From: Gemmatimonadota bacterium
GTDB lineage: Bacteria; Gemmatimonadota; Gemmatimonadetes; Gemmatimonadales; GWC2-71-9
Assembly (NCBI GenBank): GCA_003221035.1
Contig: QHUB01000014.1
Coordinates: 1 to 64,000 of the forward strand
Reading direction: 5' to 3'
DNA length: 64,000 bases
Below the pieces are notes generated by a model that saw nothing but the letters and a program-made list of their open reading frames with translations, ran no database searches and had not been told where the DNA came from. A program made the translations under genes and the position numbers. Positions within the stretch are counted from its first letter, which is position 1. Each line of letters starts with the position of its first letter. Positions 35,546-45,466 of the stretch are shown here, piece after piece.

Positions 35546-36544
35546 ATGTCAAGCTTCCCCATCGAGGGTGTTCCCCCCGGCCGGCCCAGTGCCGAGACGC
35601 GTTGGCGCTCCCTCGTTGGAAACGATCGTAGCGATCGTGTCTATCGCAATGTGCTCACGGGTCTGGCGCTCGCGCTCCCCGCGCTGATCCTCATCATCCT
35701 GGGCGTCCTGTTCATGGGCGCGCTGCCGGCGCTGAAACGGTTCGGGCCTTCGTTCATCTGGACGTCGACGTGGGATCCCGTGGCCGAGGTCTATGGCGCC
35801 GCGCCGATGATCTTCGGCACGCTCGCGTCCTCGTTTCTCGCCCTGCTGATCGCGGTGCCGCTGGCGTTGAGCGTCGCGATCTTCCTGACCGAGTTTTCCC
35901 CCCGCTGGCTGCGACAGCCTGTCGGGTTCGTGATCGAGCTGCTCGCGGCAATCCCCAGCGTCGTGTACGGCACCTGGGGCATCTTCGTGCTGATCCCGTT
36001 CCTGCGCGCGCACGTGGTACCGCCGCTGAAGGCGGTGCTCGGCTGGACCCCGTTCTTTCACGGCGTGTTCTACGGGAATTCGCTGCTGGCCGGCGGCATC
36101 ATCCTCGCGATCATGATCGTGCCATATATCGCCGCGGTCTCCCGCGAGGTGCTGCTCGCCGTACCGGGGAGCCAGCGGGAGGCCGCGCTCGCGATGGGGG
36201 CGACCCGCTGGGAGGCGGTGCGCTCGGCGGTGCTGCCCTACGGCCGCGCGGGACTCATCGGTGCGGTGATTCTCGGGCTCGGCCGCGCTCTGGGCGAGAC
36301 GATGGCGGTGACGATGGTGATCGGCAACCGGCACGACATCGGCGTCTCCGTGTTTCAGCCCGCGTACACGATGGCCGCGGCGATCGCCAACGAGTTCTCC
36401 GAGGCGACGACCCACTTGTACCTGTCCGCCCTGTTCGAGGTCGGCCTCATCCTGTTCGTCCTCACCGTGGTCGTGAACGCCATCGCCCGCATCTTGATTT
36501 GGCGGGTCGCGCGCGGGCAGGCCGTCGGGAGCCAGGCCCTATGA
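35546..36544 (+). CDS. pstC: Phosphate ABC transporter permease PstC
   Basis: Inner-membrane channel subunit paired with PstA. 332 residues with six predicted helices (first near residue 42, ALALPALILIILGVLFMG) and the permease EAA-type loop REAALAMGATRWEAV. Conserved blocks are VYGTWGIFVLIPFL and LGRALGETMAVTMVIGN. The first 35 residues are a hydrophilic extension. The stop overlaps the pstA start by 4 bases (ATGA). Confidence 0.95.
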   Translation: MSSFPIEGVPPGRPSAETRWRSLVGNDRSDRVYRNVLTGLALALPALILIILGVLFMGALPALKRFGPSFIWTSTWDPVAEVYGAAPMIFGTLASSFLALLIAVPLALSVAIFLTEFSPRWLRQPVGFVIELLAAIPSVVYGTWGIFVLIPFLRAHVVPPLKAVLGWTPFFHGVFYGNSLLAGGIILAIMIVPYIAAVSREVLLAVPGSQREAALAMGATRWEAVRSAVLPYGRAGLIGAVILGLGRALGETMAVTMVIGNRHDIGVSVFQPAYTMAAAIANEFSEATTHLYLSALFEVGLILFVLTVVVNAIARILIWRVARGQAVGSQAL

Positions 36545-37389
36545 GCACGCGCGCGCTGCGCCGCCACATCACCAGCCGCATCATGACGGGCCTGGTCATC
36601 GTGCTGTCGTTCACCGCGGTGCTGGCGCTGTTCCTGATCCTCGGCAATCTCATCATCAAGGGCGCATCGTCCCTGGACTGGGCGTTCTTCACGAAGAGCC
36701 CGGTGCCGGCCGGCCAGAGCGGCGGCGGCGTCGCCAACGCCATCGTCGGAACGGGCATCGTCGTCGGCCTTGCGGCGATCATCGGCGTGCCGCTCGGCGT
36801 CGGCGCGGGGATGTATCTGGCCGAGTACGGCTCGGGCCGGCTGGGCTGGCTGGTTCGCTTCATCGCCGACGTGCTCAACGGCACGCCGTCGATCGTCATC
36901 GGCATCGTGGGCTGGACATTCATCGTCAGGCCGACCAGCCGCTTCTCGGCCGTCGCGGGCGCGGTCGCCCTGGCGATTCTGATGATCCCCATGCTCGCGC
37001 GTACCACGGAGGAGATGGTGCGGCTCGTGCCCCATTCGCTGCGCGAGGCCGCGCTCGCCCTCGGCTACCCGCGCTGGCGCACGTCACTCAAGATTGTCGC
37101 GCGCACGGCGCTCGGCGGCATCGTGACGGGATCCCTCGTCGGCATCGCCCGCGTCGCCGGCGAGACCGCGCCGTTGCTGTTCACGGCGCTGGGCAACCTC
37201 AATTTCTCGGTCCACATCACGCAGCCGATCCAGACGCTGTCGCTCCAGATCTACGTGTATGCCACCGGGCCGTTCGAGGAATGGCATCGCCTCGCGTGGG
37301 CGTCCGCGCTGGTGCTGATGGGGCTCGTACTGATCATCTCGCTCGTCGCCCGCTGGGTGACACGGCAGCGCTATGGTCGCATCCGCTAA
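36541..37389 (+). CDS. pstA: Phosphate ABC transporter permease PstA
   Basis: Second permease subunit, 282 residues from the ATG at 36541. Six helices; family motifs [44 protein letters not shown] (EAA loop) and [20 protein letters not shown] longer frame reaching back to 35770 only reads through pstC out of frame. The 3' end overlaps pstB1 by 17 bases. Confidence 0.95.
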   Translation: MSTRALRRHITSRIMTGLVIVLSFTAVLALFLILGNLIIKGASSLDWAFFTKSPVPAGQSGGGVANAIVGTGIVVGLAAIIGVPLGVGAGMYLAEYGSGRLGWLVRFIADVLNGTPSIVIGIVGWTFIVRPTSRFSAVAGAVALAILMIPMLARTTEEMVRLVPHSLREAALALGYPRWRTSLKIVARTALGGIVTGSLVGIARVAGETAPLLFTALGNLNFSVHITQPIQTLSLQIYVYATGPFEEWHRLAWASALVLMGLVLIISLVARWVTRQRYGRIR

Positions 37390-38149
37390 CGCGCGGCTCC
37401 GCCTCGAGACCGTCAAATTGACGGCGCTGTTCGGCCAGCACCGCGCCGTCCGCGACGTCTCGCTGCTGTTCCCGGCGCACACCGTGACGGCGATCATCGG
37501 ACCCTCCGGGTGCGGCAAGAGCACCATGCTCCGCTGCCTCAACCGCATGCACGAGCTCACACCGGACGCGAGCGTCACAGGCGAGGTGCTGCTGGACAAC
37601 GTGAACATCTATGGCGGCGCCGTGAGTCCCGTCGAGCTGCGCCGCCGCATCGGCATGGTGTTCCAGCGACCCACCCCGTTCCCGACGATGTCGATCTACG
37701 ACAACGTGGCGGCGGGGCTGCGAGTGAACGGCCGGCGGCCCCGAACCGAGATCGACCACGCGGTGAGCCGCGCGCTGCAACAGGCGGCGCTGTGGGACGA
37801 AGTGAAGGACCGGCTCCATACCAGCGCGCTCGACTTGTCGGGCGGGCAGCAGCAACGCTTGTGTATCGCGCGCGCCGTGGCGCCCGAGCCTGAGATACTG
37901 CTCCTGGACGAACCGACGGCGTCGCTCGATCCCGCGGGAACGCAGCGCATTGAGGAACTGTGTCACGTCCTGAAGCGGCTGTACACGATCGTGATCGTCA
38001 CGCACAACATGCAGCAGGCGGCGCGCGTGTCGGACTACACCGCCTTCATGTACCTGGGCAGCCTGATCGAGGTCGGCAAGACGAACGAGCTGTTCACAAA
38101 GCCCACGATCGATCAGACGGAAGCGTACATCACAGGGCGGTTCGGATGA
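37373..38149 (+). CDS. pstB1: Phosphate ABC transporter ATPase PstB (copy 1)
   Basis: ATPase that powers phosphate import. 258 residues with Walker [20 protein letters not shown]-loop [16 protein letters not shown], signature [16 protein letters not shown], Walker [13 protein letters not shown] and switch [13 protein letters not shown], ending ITGRFG like classical PstB. It is followed by a second full pstB (4-base ATGA overlap). The start could be a few codons downstream of the long-frame start; the overlap with pstA is 17 bases. Confidence 0.93.
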   Translation: MVASANARLRLETVKLTALFGQHRAVRDVSLLFPAHTVTAIIGPSGCGKSTMLRCLNRMHELTPDASVTGEVLLDNVNIYGGAVSPVELRRRIGMVFQRPTPFPTMSIYDNVAAGLRVNGRRPRTEIDHAVSRALQQAALWDEVKDRLHTSALDLSGGQQQRLCIARAVAPEPEILLLDEPTASLDPAGTQRIEELCHVLKRLYTIVIVTHNMQQAARVSDYTAFMYLGSLIEVGKTNELFTKPTIDQTEAYITGRFG

Positions 38150-38985
38150 AACTTGCGTCGGACAGTCGGACGGTCGGACCGTCGGACCGCGCCGCGCAGG
38201 TCAGTCAGACTGTCAGACCGTCCGACCGTCCGACCCCTGTGCTCGAGTCACGCGCCTACAACTTCTGGTACGGGACCAACCATGCTCTGCACGATATCTC
38301 GATGGGGATTCCCCGGCGCGCCATCACCGCCCTGATCGGCCCATCGGGCTGTGGCAAGACGACGTTCCTGCGCTCGATCAATCGGATGCACGATCTGACG
38401 CCGGGCGCCCGGCACACGGGCGAAATCCTGCTTGATGGCGCCTCGATCTTTGGGCCCGGAACGGACGTGGTGACATTGCGGCGTCGCATTGGCATGGTGT
38501 TTCAGCGACCCAACCCGTTTCCGAAATCGGTCTACGACAACGTGGCGTACGGGCCGCGCCTCAATGCGCTTGCGCACGCGCGCGAGCTGCCTGATCGGGT
38601 CGAACGAGCGTTACGGCAGGCGGCGCTGTGGGAGGAAGTGGCCGACCGCCTGCGCGAGCCAGGCACGGCGCTCTCCGGCGGCCAGCAGCAGCGCCTCTGC
38701 ATCGCGCGCGCGCTCGCGAACGAGCCCGAACTGCTGCTGATGGATGAACCCTGCTCCGCCCTCGACCCGATCGCCACGCAGCGGATCGAAGAACTCCTGG
38801 TCGAGCTGAAGAAATCGTATACCATCGTGATCGTCACGCATAACATGCAGCAGGCGGCGCGCGTGTCTGATTACACCGGCTTCTTCTACGTCGGCAACCT
38901 CGTCGAATTCGGCGTGACACAGCAGCTGTTTACGCGTCCCAGTGATGAACGGACCGAAGCATACATTACCGGAAGGTTTGGATAG
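38146..38985 (+). CDS. pstB2: Phosphate ABC transporter ATPase PstB (copy 2), with repeat-encoded N-terminus
   Basis: 279 residues from the ATG at 38146. All ATPase motifs are intact: [74 protein letters not shown], ending ITGRFG. Residues about 7-30 (Ser/Asp/Arg/Pro-rich) are not PstB-like; they are encoded by an 8-base tandem, inverted repeat (38165-38235). The recognisable domain begins at [20 protein letters not shown]. Two consecutive pstB genes could make homo- or heterodimeric ATPases; which is used cannot be told from sequence. Confidence 0.93.
   Translation: MKLASDSRTVGPSDRAAQVSQTVRPSDRPTPVLESRAYNFWYGTNHALHDISMGIPRRAITALIGPSGCGKTTFLRSINRMHDLTPGARHTGEILLDGASIFGPGTDVVTLRRRIGMVFQRPNPFPKSVYDNVAYGPRLNALAHARELPDRVERALRQAALWEEVADRLREPGTALSGGQQQRLCIARALANEPELLLMDEPCSALDPIATQRIEELLVELKKSYTIVIVTHNMQQAARVSDYTGFFYVGNLVEFGVTQQLFTRPSDERTEAYITGRFG
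38165..38235. repeat. 8-base tandem units in inverted arrangement inside pstB2
   Basis: Left arm: GTCGGACG, GTCGGACC, GTCGGACC (38165, 38173, 38181). Right arm: GTCAGACC, GTCCGACC, GTCCGACC (38212, 38220, 38228), whose complement carries GGTCGGAC. The arms can pair across about 23 bases. The element is in frame and codes the unusual N-terminus of PstB2. Confidence 0.8.
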
Positions 38986-38987
38986 CC

Positions 38988-39665
38988 ATGAACGTGCAAG
39001 CAACGAGTCACCGCCATTTCCACGACGAGCTCTCCGAGCTCAAGGTCGCGCTCCTCAACATGTCGGGCGAAGCGCAAGGCGCGCTGGCGACCGCCGTTGA
39101 GGCGGTCTTGACGCGCGACGGCGAAAGCGCCGCCAAGGTGATCGAGGGCGACACGGAAGTCGACACGCTGGAGCTCGAGGTCGAGGAGACCGTGATCCGG
39201 CTGCTCGCCACCCAGCAGCCGATGGCGCGCGACCTCCGCTTCCTGACGGCCGCGATGAAGATCGCCAACGACCTGGAGCGTGTGGGCGATCACGCCGTCA
39301 ACATCGCGCAGTCCGCCGAGCGCCTGCTGCGGGCGCGCCCGATCGTGCCGGAACCCGAGCTGCTCGAGATGGCGCGCCAGGCGCGCACCATGCTGGCCGA
39401 CGCCCTCGATGCGTTCGTGCGGGGTGACGCGCAGGCCGGCCGCGCGATCTGCCGCCGCGACGACAGCGTGGACGCGCTGCACCAGTCGATGTTCCGGATT
39501 CTGCTGACGCACATGATGGAGGACCCGCACATCATCGGGACCGCGATGGAGCTATTCCTGGTGAGCCGGAACCTCGAGCGTGTCGCGGATCTGGCGACGA
39601 ATATCGCGGAAGACGTCGTGTTCTTGGTGGAGGGGAAGTCGATCAAGCATCACGCGGAAGGATAG
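38988..39665 (+). CDS. phoU: Phosphate uptake regulator PhoU
   Basis: Negative regulator that links Pst activity to PhoR signalling. 225 residues, all-helical, with the two PhoU repeats and metal-site motifs ETVIRLLATQQPMARDLRF, NDLERVGDHAVNIAQSAE and, in the second half, SRNLERVADLATNIAEDVVF. The ATG at 38988 lies 2 bases after the pstB2 stop. The stop (TAG at 39663-39665) shares its last base with the first unit of a 14-base tandem repeat. Confidence 0.95.
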   Translation: MNVQATSHRHFHDELSELKVALLNMSGEAQGALATAVEAVLTRDGESAAKVIEGDTEVDTLELEVEETVIRLLATQQPMARDLRFLTAAMKIANDLERVGDHAVNIAQSAERLLRARPIVPEPELLEMARQARTMLADALDAFVRGDAQAGRAICRRDDSVDALHQSMFRILLTHMMEDPHIIGTAMELFLVSRNLERVADLATNIAEDVVFLVEGKSIKHHAEG

Positions 39666-39740
39666 GAGCCGGGATCTTGGAGTCGGGATCTTGGAGTCGG
39701 GATCTTGGAGTCGGGATTCTGGATCCTAGCTCCCGACTCC
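39665..39740. repeat. Four 14-base tandem units plus an inverted copy after phoU
   Basis: GGAGYCGGGATCTT-type units start at 39665, 39679, 39693 and 39707 (last one ends TTCT). An inverted TCCCGACTCC follows at 39731-39740 and can pair with the units. It sits between convergent phoU and the rhomboid gene and could act as a two-way terminator, though no T-run follows. The rhomboid stop codon begins at its end. A related copy occurs on the other side of that gene at 40502-40560. Confidence 0.85.
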
Positions 39741-40501
39741 TAGTAAGTTCGATACCGGTAGTACGGCGGCGGCTGCACGGGCCGCCGCTTGAGTGCGTCC
39801 TCCGACGCGAACAACTTGACGAGCACCAACCCTGCGATGAACCCACCCACATGGGCGAAGAACGCCACCCCACCCTTGTCGATCTCGCTGAGACTGCCGA
39901 GCCCGCTCAGCACCTGCAGCAAGATCCAGTAGCCGAGCATGACCCAGGCCGGAAGTGCGACGGTGGTGATGTAGATCGGCAGGATCACCAGGGTGTGCAC
40001 GCGTACCCGGGGGTAGAGCAGCAGATAGGCACCCAGGACGCCACTGATCGCGCCTGAGGCTCCCACCATGGGGACCACCGAATGCGGGCTGACGAAGACT
40101 TGCGCGGCGGCCGCCGCCGTTCCGCACAACAGGTAAAAGATCAGGAACTTCCCGTGCCCCATGACATCTTCGATGTTGTTTCCGAACACCCACAGAAACA
40201 GCATGTTGCCGATCAGGTGAAACCAGCCGCCGTGCATGAACATGGAAGTCAGCACGGTCCAGTATTTCGGGACCGCGTCCACCATGCAGATCATGCCGGG
40301 CGCGAGCTCGACGCCGCTTCCGGGCCGCACGCTATGGAGCACCTCTCCTGGGATTAGGCCCAGATCGCAGACCGACCGCGCCAAAGGCCCCTGTGCCCCC
40401 GCTCCCTGTATAAGGATGAAGGCGAGCGCGTTGGCGACGATGATTGCAACGGTGATGACGGCGGGATGCTCGGTGGGGTTTTCGTCTTTATAGGGGAACA
40501 T
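39740..40501 (-). CDS. Rhomboid family intramembrane serine protease
   Basis: Membrane protease that cuts transmembrane segments. 253 residues with six or seven hydrophobic segments; the N-terminal one is VITVAIIVANALAFILIQ. The catalytic Ser is in GASGAISGVLGAYLLLYPR (about residue 139) and the catalytic His in AHVGGFIAGLVLVKLF. WFHLIGNMLFLWVFGNNIED is the usual loop-1 and helix-2 block. It is bracketed on both sides by copies of one G-rich repeat (39665 and 40502), so it may have been inserted or duplicated as a unit; its codon use looks like that of its neighbours. Confidence 0.93.
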   Translation of the reverse strand: MFPYKDENPTEHPAVITVAIIVANALAFILIQGAGAQGPLARSVCDLGLIPGEVLHSVRPGSGVELAPGMICMVDAVPKYWTVLTSMFMHGGWFHLIGNMLFLWVFGNNIEDVMGHGKFLIFYLLCGTAAAAAQVFVSPHSVVPMVGASGAISGVLGAYLLLYPRVRVHTLVILPIYITTVALPAWVMLGYWILLQVLSGLGSLSEIDKGGVAFFAHVGGFIAGLVLVKLFASEDALKRRPVQPPPYYRYRTY

Positions 40502-40562
40502 GGACTAGGAGTTTGGAGCCGGGAATCTGGGGTGGGAAGGGCCAGATCCTGACTCCCAAATC
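40502..40562. repeat. G-rich inverted repeat between rhomboid and dnaK
   Basis: GGAGCCGGGAATCT at 40515-40528 is the same 14-base unit as at 39665. After a GGGGTGGGAAGGG spacer comes CCAGATCCTGACTCCCAAA (40542-40560), an inverted copy able to pair with it. Bases 40521-40540 hold four GGG runs with short loops, a canonical G-quadruplex pattern. The element lies between the rhomboid start and the dnaK leader. No CIRCE operator is seen in the 162-base gap. Confidence 0.75.
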
Positions 40563-40663
40563 GTCAATCCTGCCTTAATGACAGCGAATCGAGGCATGAT
40601 GCTTGCCCTCTGCGACCCCCAGCAGTGGACCGGCATCAAAATCCCTACCAGGAGACTGAAAGT

Positions 40664-42604
<1,941 letters not shown>

Positions 42605-42616
42605 AAGGGGGCGCTG

Positions 42617-44167
42617 ATGTCGGTGAAGACGCGGGACTGGTTGAAGTTTGGGACGCTGGTGGCCTTGGCGTTTGCGCTGGGTCTGGCATTCGCTTCGGCC
42701 TTCAGGCTCCCGACACGGGGCGAAGCGGCTGTCCGGTCGGTGCTGCAGGATACGAGCCGACCAGTGCCTCAGGCCAAGGCTGCGGTCGACCTCGGTGAGG
42801 CGTTCGCGTCCGTTGCCGAGCACGTGAAGCCGGCGGTGGTCTACATCAAGTCGGAGCGGCGCGAGCGGGTGTCGAACCGCCGTCTGCCGCCGGGGTTCGA
42901 GGATTTCTTCCAGGTACCGCGTCGCCCCCAGATCGAGCAGGGCTCAGGCTCGGGCTTCATCGTTTCGCAGGACGGGTACATCCTGACCAACAATCACGTC
43001 GTGCAAGGCGCGGATCGCGTCACGGTCCGGCTCTATGACAATCGTGAGTTCGAGGCCAAGACCGTCGGGACCGATCCGAGTACCGACGTCGCGGTGATCA
43101 AGATTCAGGCGACGGGCCTGCCCACCGTCCGCATGGGCGACGCCGATTCCACGAGAATTGGCAACTGGGTCCTGGCCATCGGCAATCCACTCGGTGAGAA
43201 CTTCACGTTTACCGTGACGGCCGGCATCATCAGCGCGAAGGGACGGTTGCTTGCGGGGCTCAACCAGAGCCGGTACGCCATTCAAGACTTCATTCAGACG
43301 GACGCCGCCATCAATCCCGGAAACTCGGGAGGTCCGCTCGTCAACGTGCGTGGCGAGGTCATCGGCATCAACTCGGCCATCGCCAGTGAGACCGGGTTCT
43401 ACGCCGGGTACGGGTTTGCAATCCCGATCAACCTCGCCCGCACCGTGATGACACAGCTGATTGCGACCGGCCACGTCGAGCGCGCCGTCATCGGCGTCTC
43501 GATCCACGCGATTACGCCGGAGGACGCGGAGAACGCCAAGCTGTCGGAGATCCGCGGCGTGGTCGTCGACCAGTTTTCGCCACCCGATGATTCGCCGGCG
43601 AAGCGCGCGGGAATCCAGGAAGGGGACGTCATTATCGCCGTGGATGGTGAGCAGATCGGATCGGTGGCGCAACTGCAGCAGAAGGTCGGGTTCAAGAAAC
43701 CCGGGGAGACCGTGCAGGTCACGGTCGTTCGAGAAGGCGGCGTAAAGAAGACGCTGCCGGTCAAGCTCGCAGCCGCCCCGACGAGCGAGCCGGAAGAAGT
43801 GTCGAGCAACGACGACGCCGCGAGCTCACGGGATTCGGCGCCGATGGAGAGCAAGCTGGGGATTTCGGTCGAGCCGCTCTCGCAGGAGACTGTGCGCGAT
43901 CCGGATCTCCGCCAAGTGATGCGGTCGGGTGGCGGTCTGATCGTGTCCCAGGTCTCTCCCGATGGACCGGCCTTTCAGCGGTTGTCCGACGCGAGCACCA
44001 ACTACCCGGACATCATCCTGAAGGTGAACGGGAAGGCGACCACGTCACGCGCCGAGCTGCGGCAGGTCATGGCCGCGGTGAAGCGCGGTGACATCGTGAC
44101 GCTGACGGTCCTCGTCAGCACGCCCGACGGGTGGCAGCAGCGGATTGTGCGGTTACGCGCGAGTTGA
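42617..44167 (+). CDS. htrA: Do/HtrA family periplasmic serine protease
   Basis: Envelope quality-control protease. 516 residues: a membrane anchor or uncleaved signal (TLVALAFALGLAFASAF), a trypsin-like domain with the triad in YILTNNHVVQGAD, TDPSTDVAVIKI and INPGNSGGPLVNVRGEV, then two PDZ domains (about 290-375, with IAVDGEQIGSVAQLQQKV; and about 410-510). AAGGGGG precedes the ATG, 12 bases after dnaK, so cytoplasmic and envelope folding control are co-expressed. The 3' end overlaps the convergent membrane-protein gene by 15 bases. Confidence 0.95.
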   Translation: MSVKTRDWLKFGTLVALAFALGLAFASAFRLPTRGEAAVRSVLQDTSRPVPQAKAAVDLGEAFASVAEHVKPAVVYIKSERRERVSNRRLPPGFEDFFQVPRRPQIEQGSGSGFIVSQDGYILTNNHVVQGADRVTVRLYDNREFEAKTVGTDPSTDVAVIKIQATGLPTVRMGDADSTRIGNWVLAIGNPLGENFTFTVTAGIISAKGRLLAGLNQSRYAIQDFIQTDAAINPGNSGGPLVNVRGEVIGINSAIASETGFYAGYGFAIPINLARTVMTQLIATGHVERAVIGVSIHAITPEDAENAKLSEIRGVVVDQFSPPDDSPAKRAGIQEGDVIIAVDGEQIGSVAQLQQKVGFKKPGETVQVTVVREGGVKKTLPVKLAAAPTSEPEEVSSNDDAASSRDSAPMESKLGISVEPLSQETVRDPDLRQVMRSGGGLIVSQVSPDGPAFQRLSDASTNYPDIILKVNGKATTSRAELRQVMAAVKRGDIVTLTVLVSTPDGWQQRIVRLRAS

Positions 44168-44848
44168 CGGCGATGGTAGGGGCGCAGCGTGCTGCGCCCC
44201 TACACGGCGTTCGGCCAGCATCACCACGGCCGTCGCCGTCAGCCACAGGACGAATAACCCCTGCGCGTAATACATGTAGTTCAGGAACTCACTGAAGATC
44301 AGGGCCACGGCGGCATTCACGAGCGCCACGACCCAGGCCATCCAAGCCAGCCACCGCGGCCACACGCGACCGTTCCGGACCGCCCAGCCAAACATGTAGG
44401 CCACGAGGCCGAGCATGAAGGTGGCCAACCGTTCGGCCGCGAGACCCATGGGATGCAGCATGTCGTACACGAACACGGCGTGCGTTCCGGTCAACCCGGC
44501 GTCGGACACCGTGTAGGAGCGCGCGAGCTGATACCCCGCCCCGACCATGAACAGGATGTTGATCGACCAGACGGAGAATGCGAACGCGCCCATCCGCACC
44601 GCCGCGCGACCGGGTGTCGCGCCGGGAGTGTCGTTGTGCCTCAGCGCGACGCCGATCACGCCGGCGTACATGAACGCGAGTCCGAACAGCAGCGCCCAGT
44701 GGATGAAACGCCAGCGCGCCGTGTGCGCGATGATGGAGAGCTGCGCGGCGCCATCACCGGAGAGCACCGGGTGCATGAGTCCTGCGATTCCAAACAACAG
44801 CACACCCACGAGAAGGCAAAGCCCGTAGAACAGCGGACGACGCGTCAT
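44153..44848 (-). CDS. Unidentified multi-pass membrane protein
   Basis: 231 residues with about six hydrophobic segments (YGLCLLVGVLLFGIAGLM, ALLFGLAFMYAGVIGVAL, AFSVWSINILFMVGAGY, RLATFMLGLVAYMFGWAV, LAWMAWVVALVNAAVALIF, LFVLWLTATAVVML). I do not recognise the family; it may relate to small membrane proteins near cytochrome oxidases. His residues in TARWRFIHWALL and DMLHPMGLAAER could bind metal or heme, which is speculation. The C-terminal tail (RRVGAQHAAPLP) is encoded by a 28-base perfect hairpin repeat (44176-44203), so the gene end has probably been altered by that repeat. Confidence 0.6.
   Translation of the reverse strand: MTRRPLFYGLCLLVGVLLFGIAGLMHPVLSGDGAAQLSIIAHTARWRFIHWALLFGLAFMYAGVIGVALRHNDTPGATPGRAAVRMGAFAFSVWSINILFMVGAGYQLARSYTVSDAGLTGTHAVFVYDMLHPMGLAAERLATFMLGLVAYMFGWAVRNGRVWPRWLAWMAWVVALVNAAVALIFSEFLNYMYYAQGLFVLWLTATAVVMLAERRVGAQHAAPLPSPSTRA
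44176..44203. repeat. 28-base palindromic repeat (REP-like) between htrA and a convergent gene
   Basis: GTAGGGGCGCAGC and its exact complement are separated by GT, giving a 13-base-pair stem. It lies 9 bases after the htrA stop and is translated into the tail of the convergent gene. The GGGGCGCAGC...GCTGCGCCCC type palindrome recurs widely in bacterial genomes as a dispersed element (from memory). It could terminate htrA transcription, although no T-run follows. Confidence 0.8.
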
Positions 44849-44896
44849 GAGGCCCTAATCTAGCACGCGGTTGCCCCGACGATATATTGTGCCGCA

Positions 44897-45400
44897 ATGG
44901 ACCTCAATCGCATTCTGCGCGAGGGCTTCATCGCCGGGTGCATCGGCGCCGCCGCCGTCGCCCTGTGGTTCCTCATCGTCGATACGATCAACGGCCAGCC
45001 CCTCTTCACTCCCGCCATGCTTGGCAGCGCGGTGTTTTGGGGGGCGCCGAGTCCCGCACACGTGCTGATCGAGCCCGCCCGCATCTTTGGCTACACGATG
45101 ATCCACGTCAGCGCGTTCGTCGTCGTCGGCTGCATTTGCGCCGCGCTGGCAGCCGAAGTCGAGTACGCGCCGTCGACGTTGTTTCTGGTGGTCGTAGGGT
45201 TCTGCTTCTTCGAGGTCGGCTTCTACATCCTCGTCGCGTTGATTGCCAAGCCGCTGCTGGGCTATCTGGCCTGGTGGAACGTGGCGATTGGCAACGGCTT
45301 GGCGGCGTTGGCGATGGGCTATTATCTCTGGCGCGAACATCCGCGAATCGGCGAGGACCTGCGGCGCCATCCGCTGGGGGAAACGGAAGACGGCGAATAG
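44897..45400 (+). CDS. Unidentified small membrane protein (4 TM)
   Basis: 167 residues, four hydrophobic segments (FIAGCIGAAAVALWFLIV, MIHVSAFVVVGCICAALA, TLFLVVVGFCFFEVGFYILV, NVAIGNGLAALAMGYYLW) and a hydrophilic C-terminal tail. No family is recognised. It is divergent from the preceding membrane protein with a 48-base gap containing a TATATT at about 44882 that could be part of a promoter. The stop codon is immediately followed by a 14-base tandem G-rich repeat. Location beside the cytochrome oxidase operon is suggestive only. Confidence 0.6.
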   Translation: MDLNRILREGFIAGCIGAAAVALWFLIVDTINGQPLFTPAMLGSAVFWGAPSPAHVLIEPARIFGYTMIHVSAFVVVGCICAALAAEVEYAPSTLFLVVVGFCFFEVGFYILVALIAKPLLGYLAWWNVAIGNGLAALAMGYYLWREHPRIGEDLRRHPLGETEDGE

Positions 45401-45466
45401 GGCTGGGGCCTGGGGGCTGGGGCCTAGGGCTTACCGTTCAGGCCCCGAGCCCGAGGCCCTAGCCCC
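45401..45466. repeat. 14-base tandem G-rich units with inverted partner
   Basis: GGCTGGGGCCTGGG (45401) and GGCTGGGGCCTAGG (45415) are tandem 14-base units; the inverted partner runs 45440-45466 (AGGCCCCGAGCCC then GAGGCCCTAGCCCC). The left arm matches the G-quadruplex pattern. It joins the ends of two convergent genes; the right arm encodes the last residues of the CtaG-like protein (ARASGSGPER). Confidence 0.8.

Noticed and set aside
38165-38235. CRISPR-like array
   Set aside because: Units of 8 bases without spacers and lying in coding sequence do not fit a CRISPR array; none was seen anywhere in the window.
39665-40562. Composite transposon around the rhomboid gene
   Set aside because: No transposase, no target-site duplication visible, and the repeats are short tandem hairpins, not IS ends.
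40502-40663. CIRCE operator or sigma-32 promoter upstream of dnaK
   Set aside because: No TTAGCACTC/GAGTGCTAA pair and no convincing heat-shock promoter could be read in the gap.
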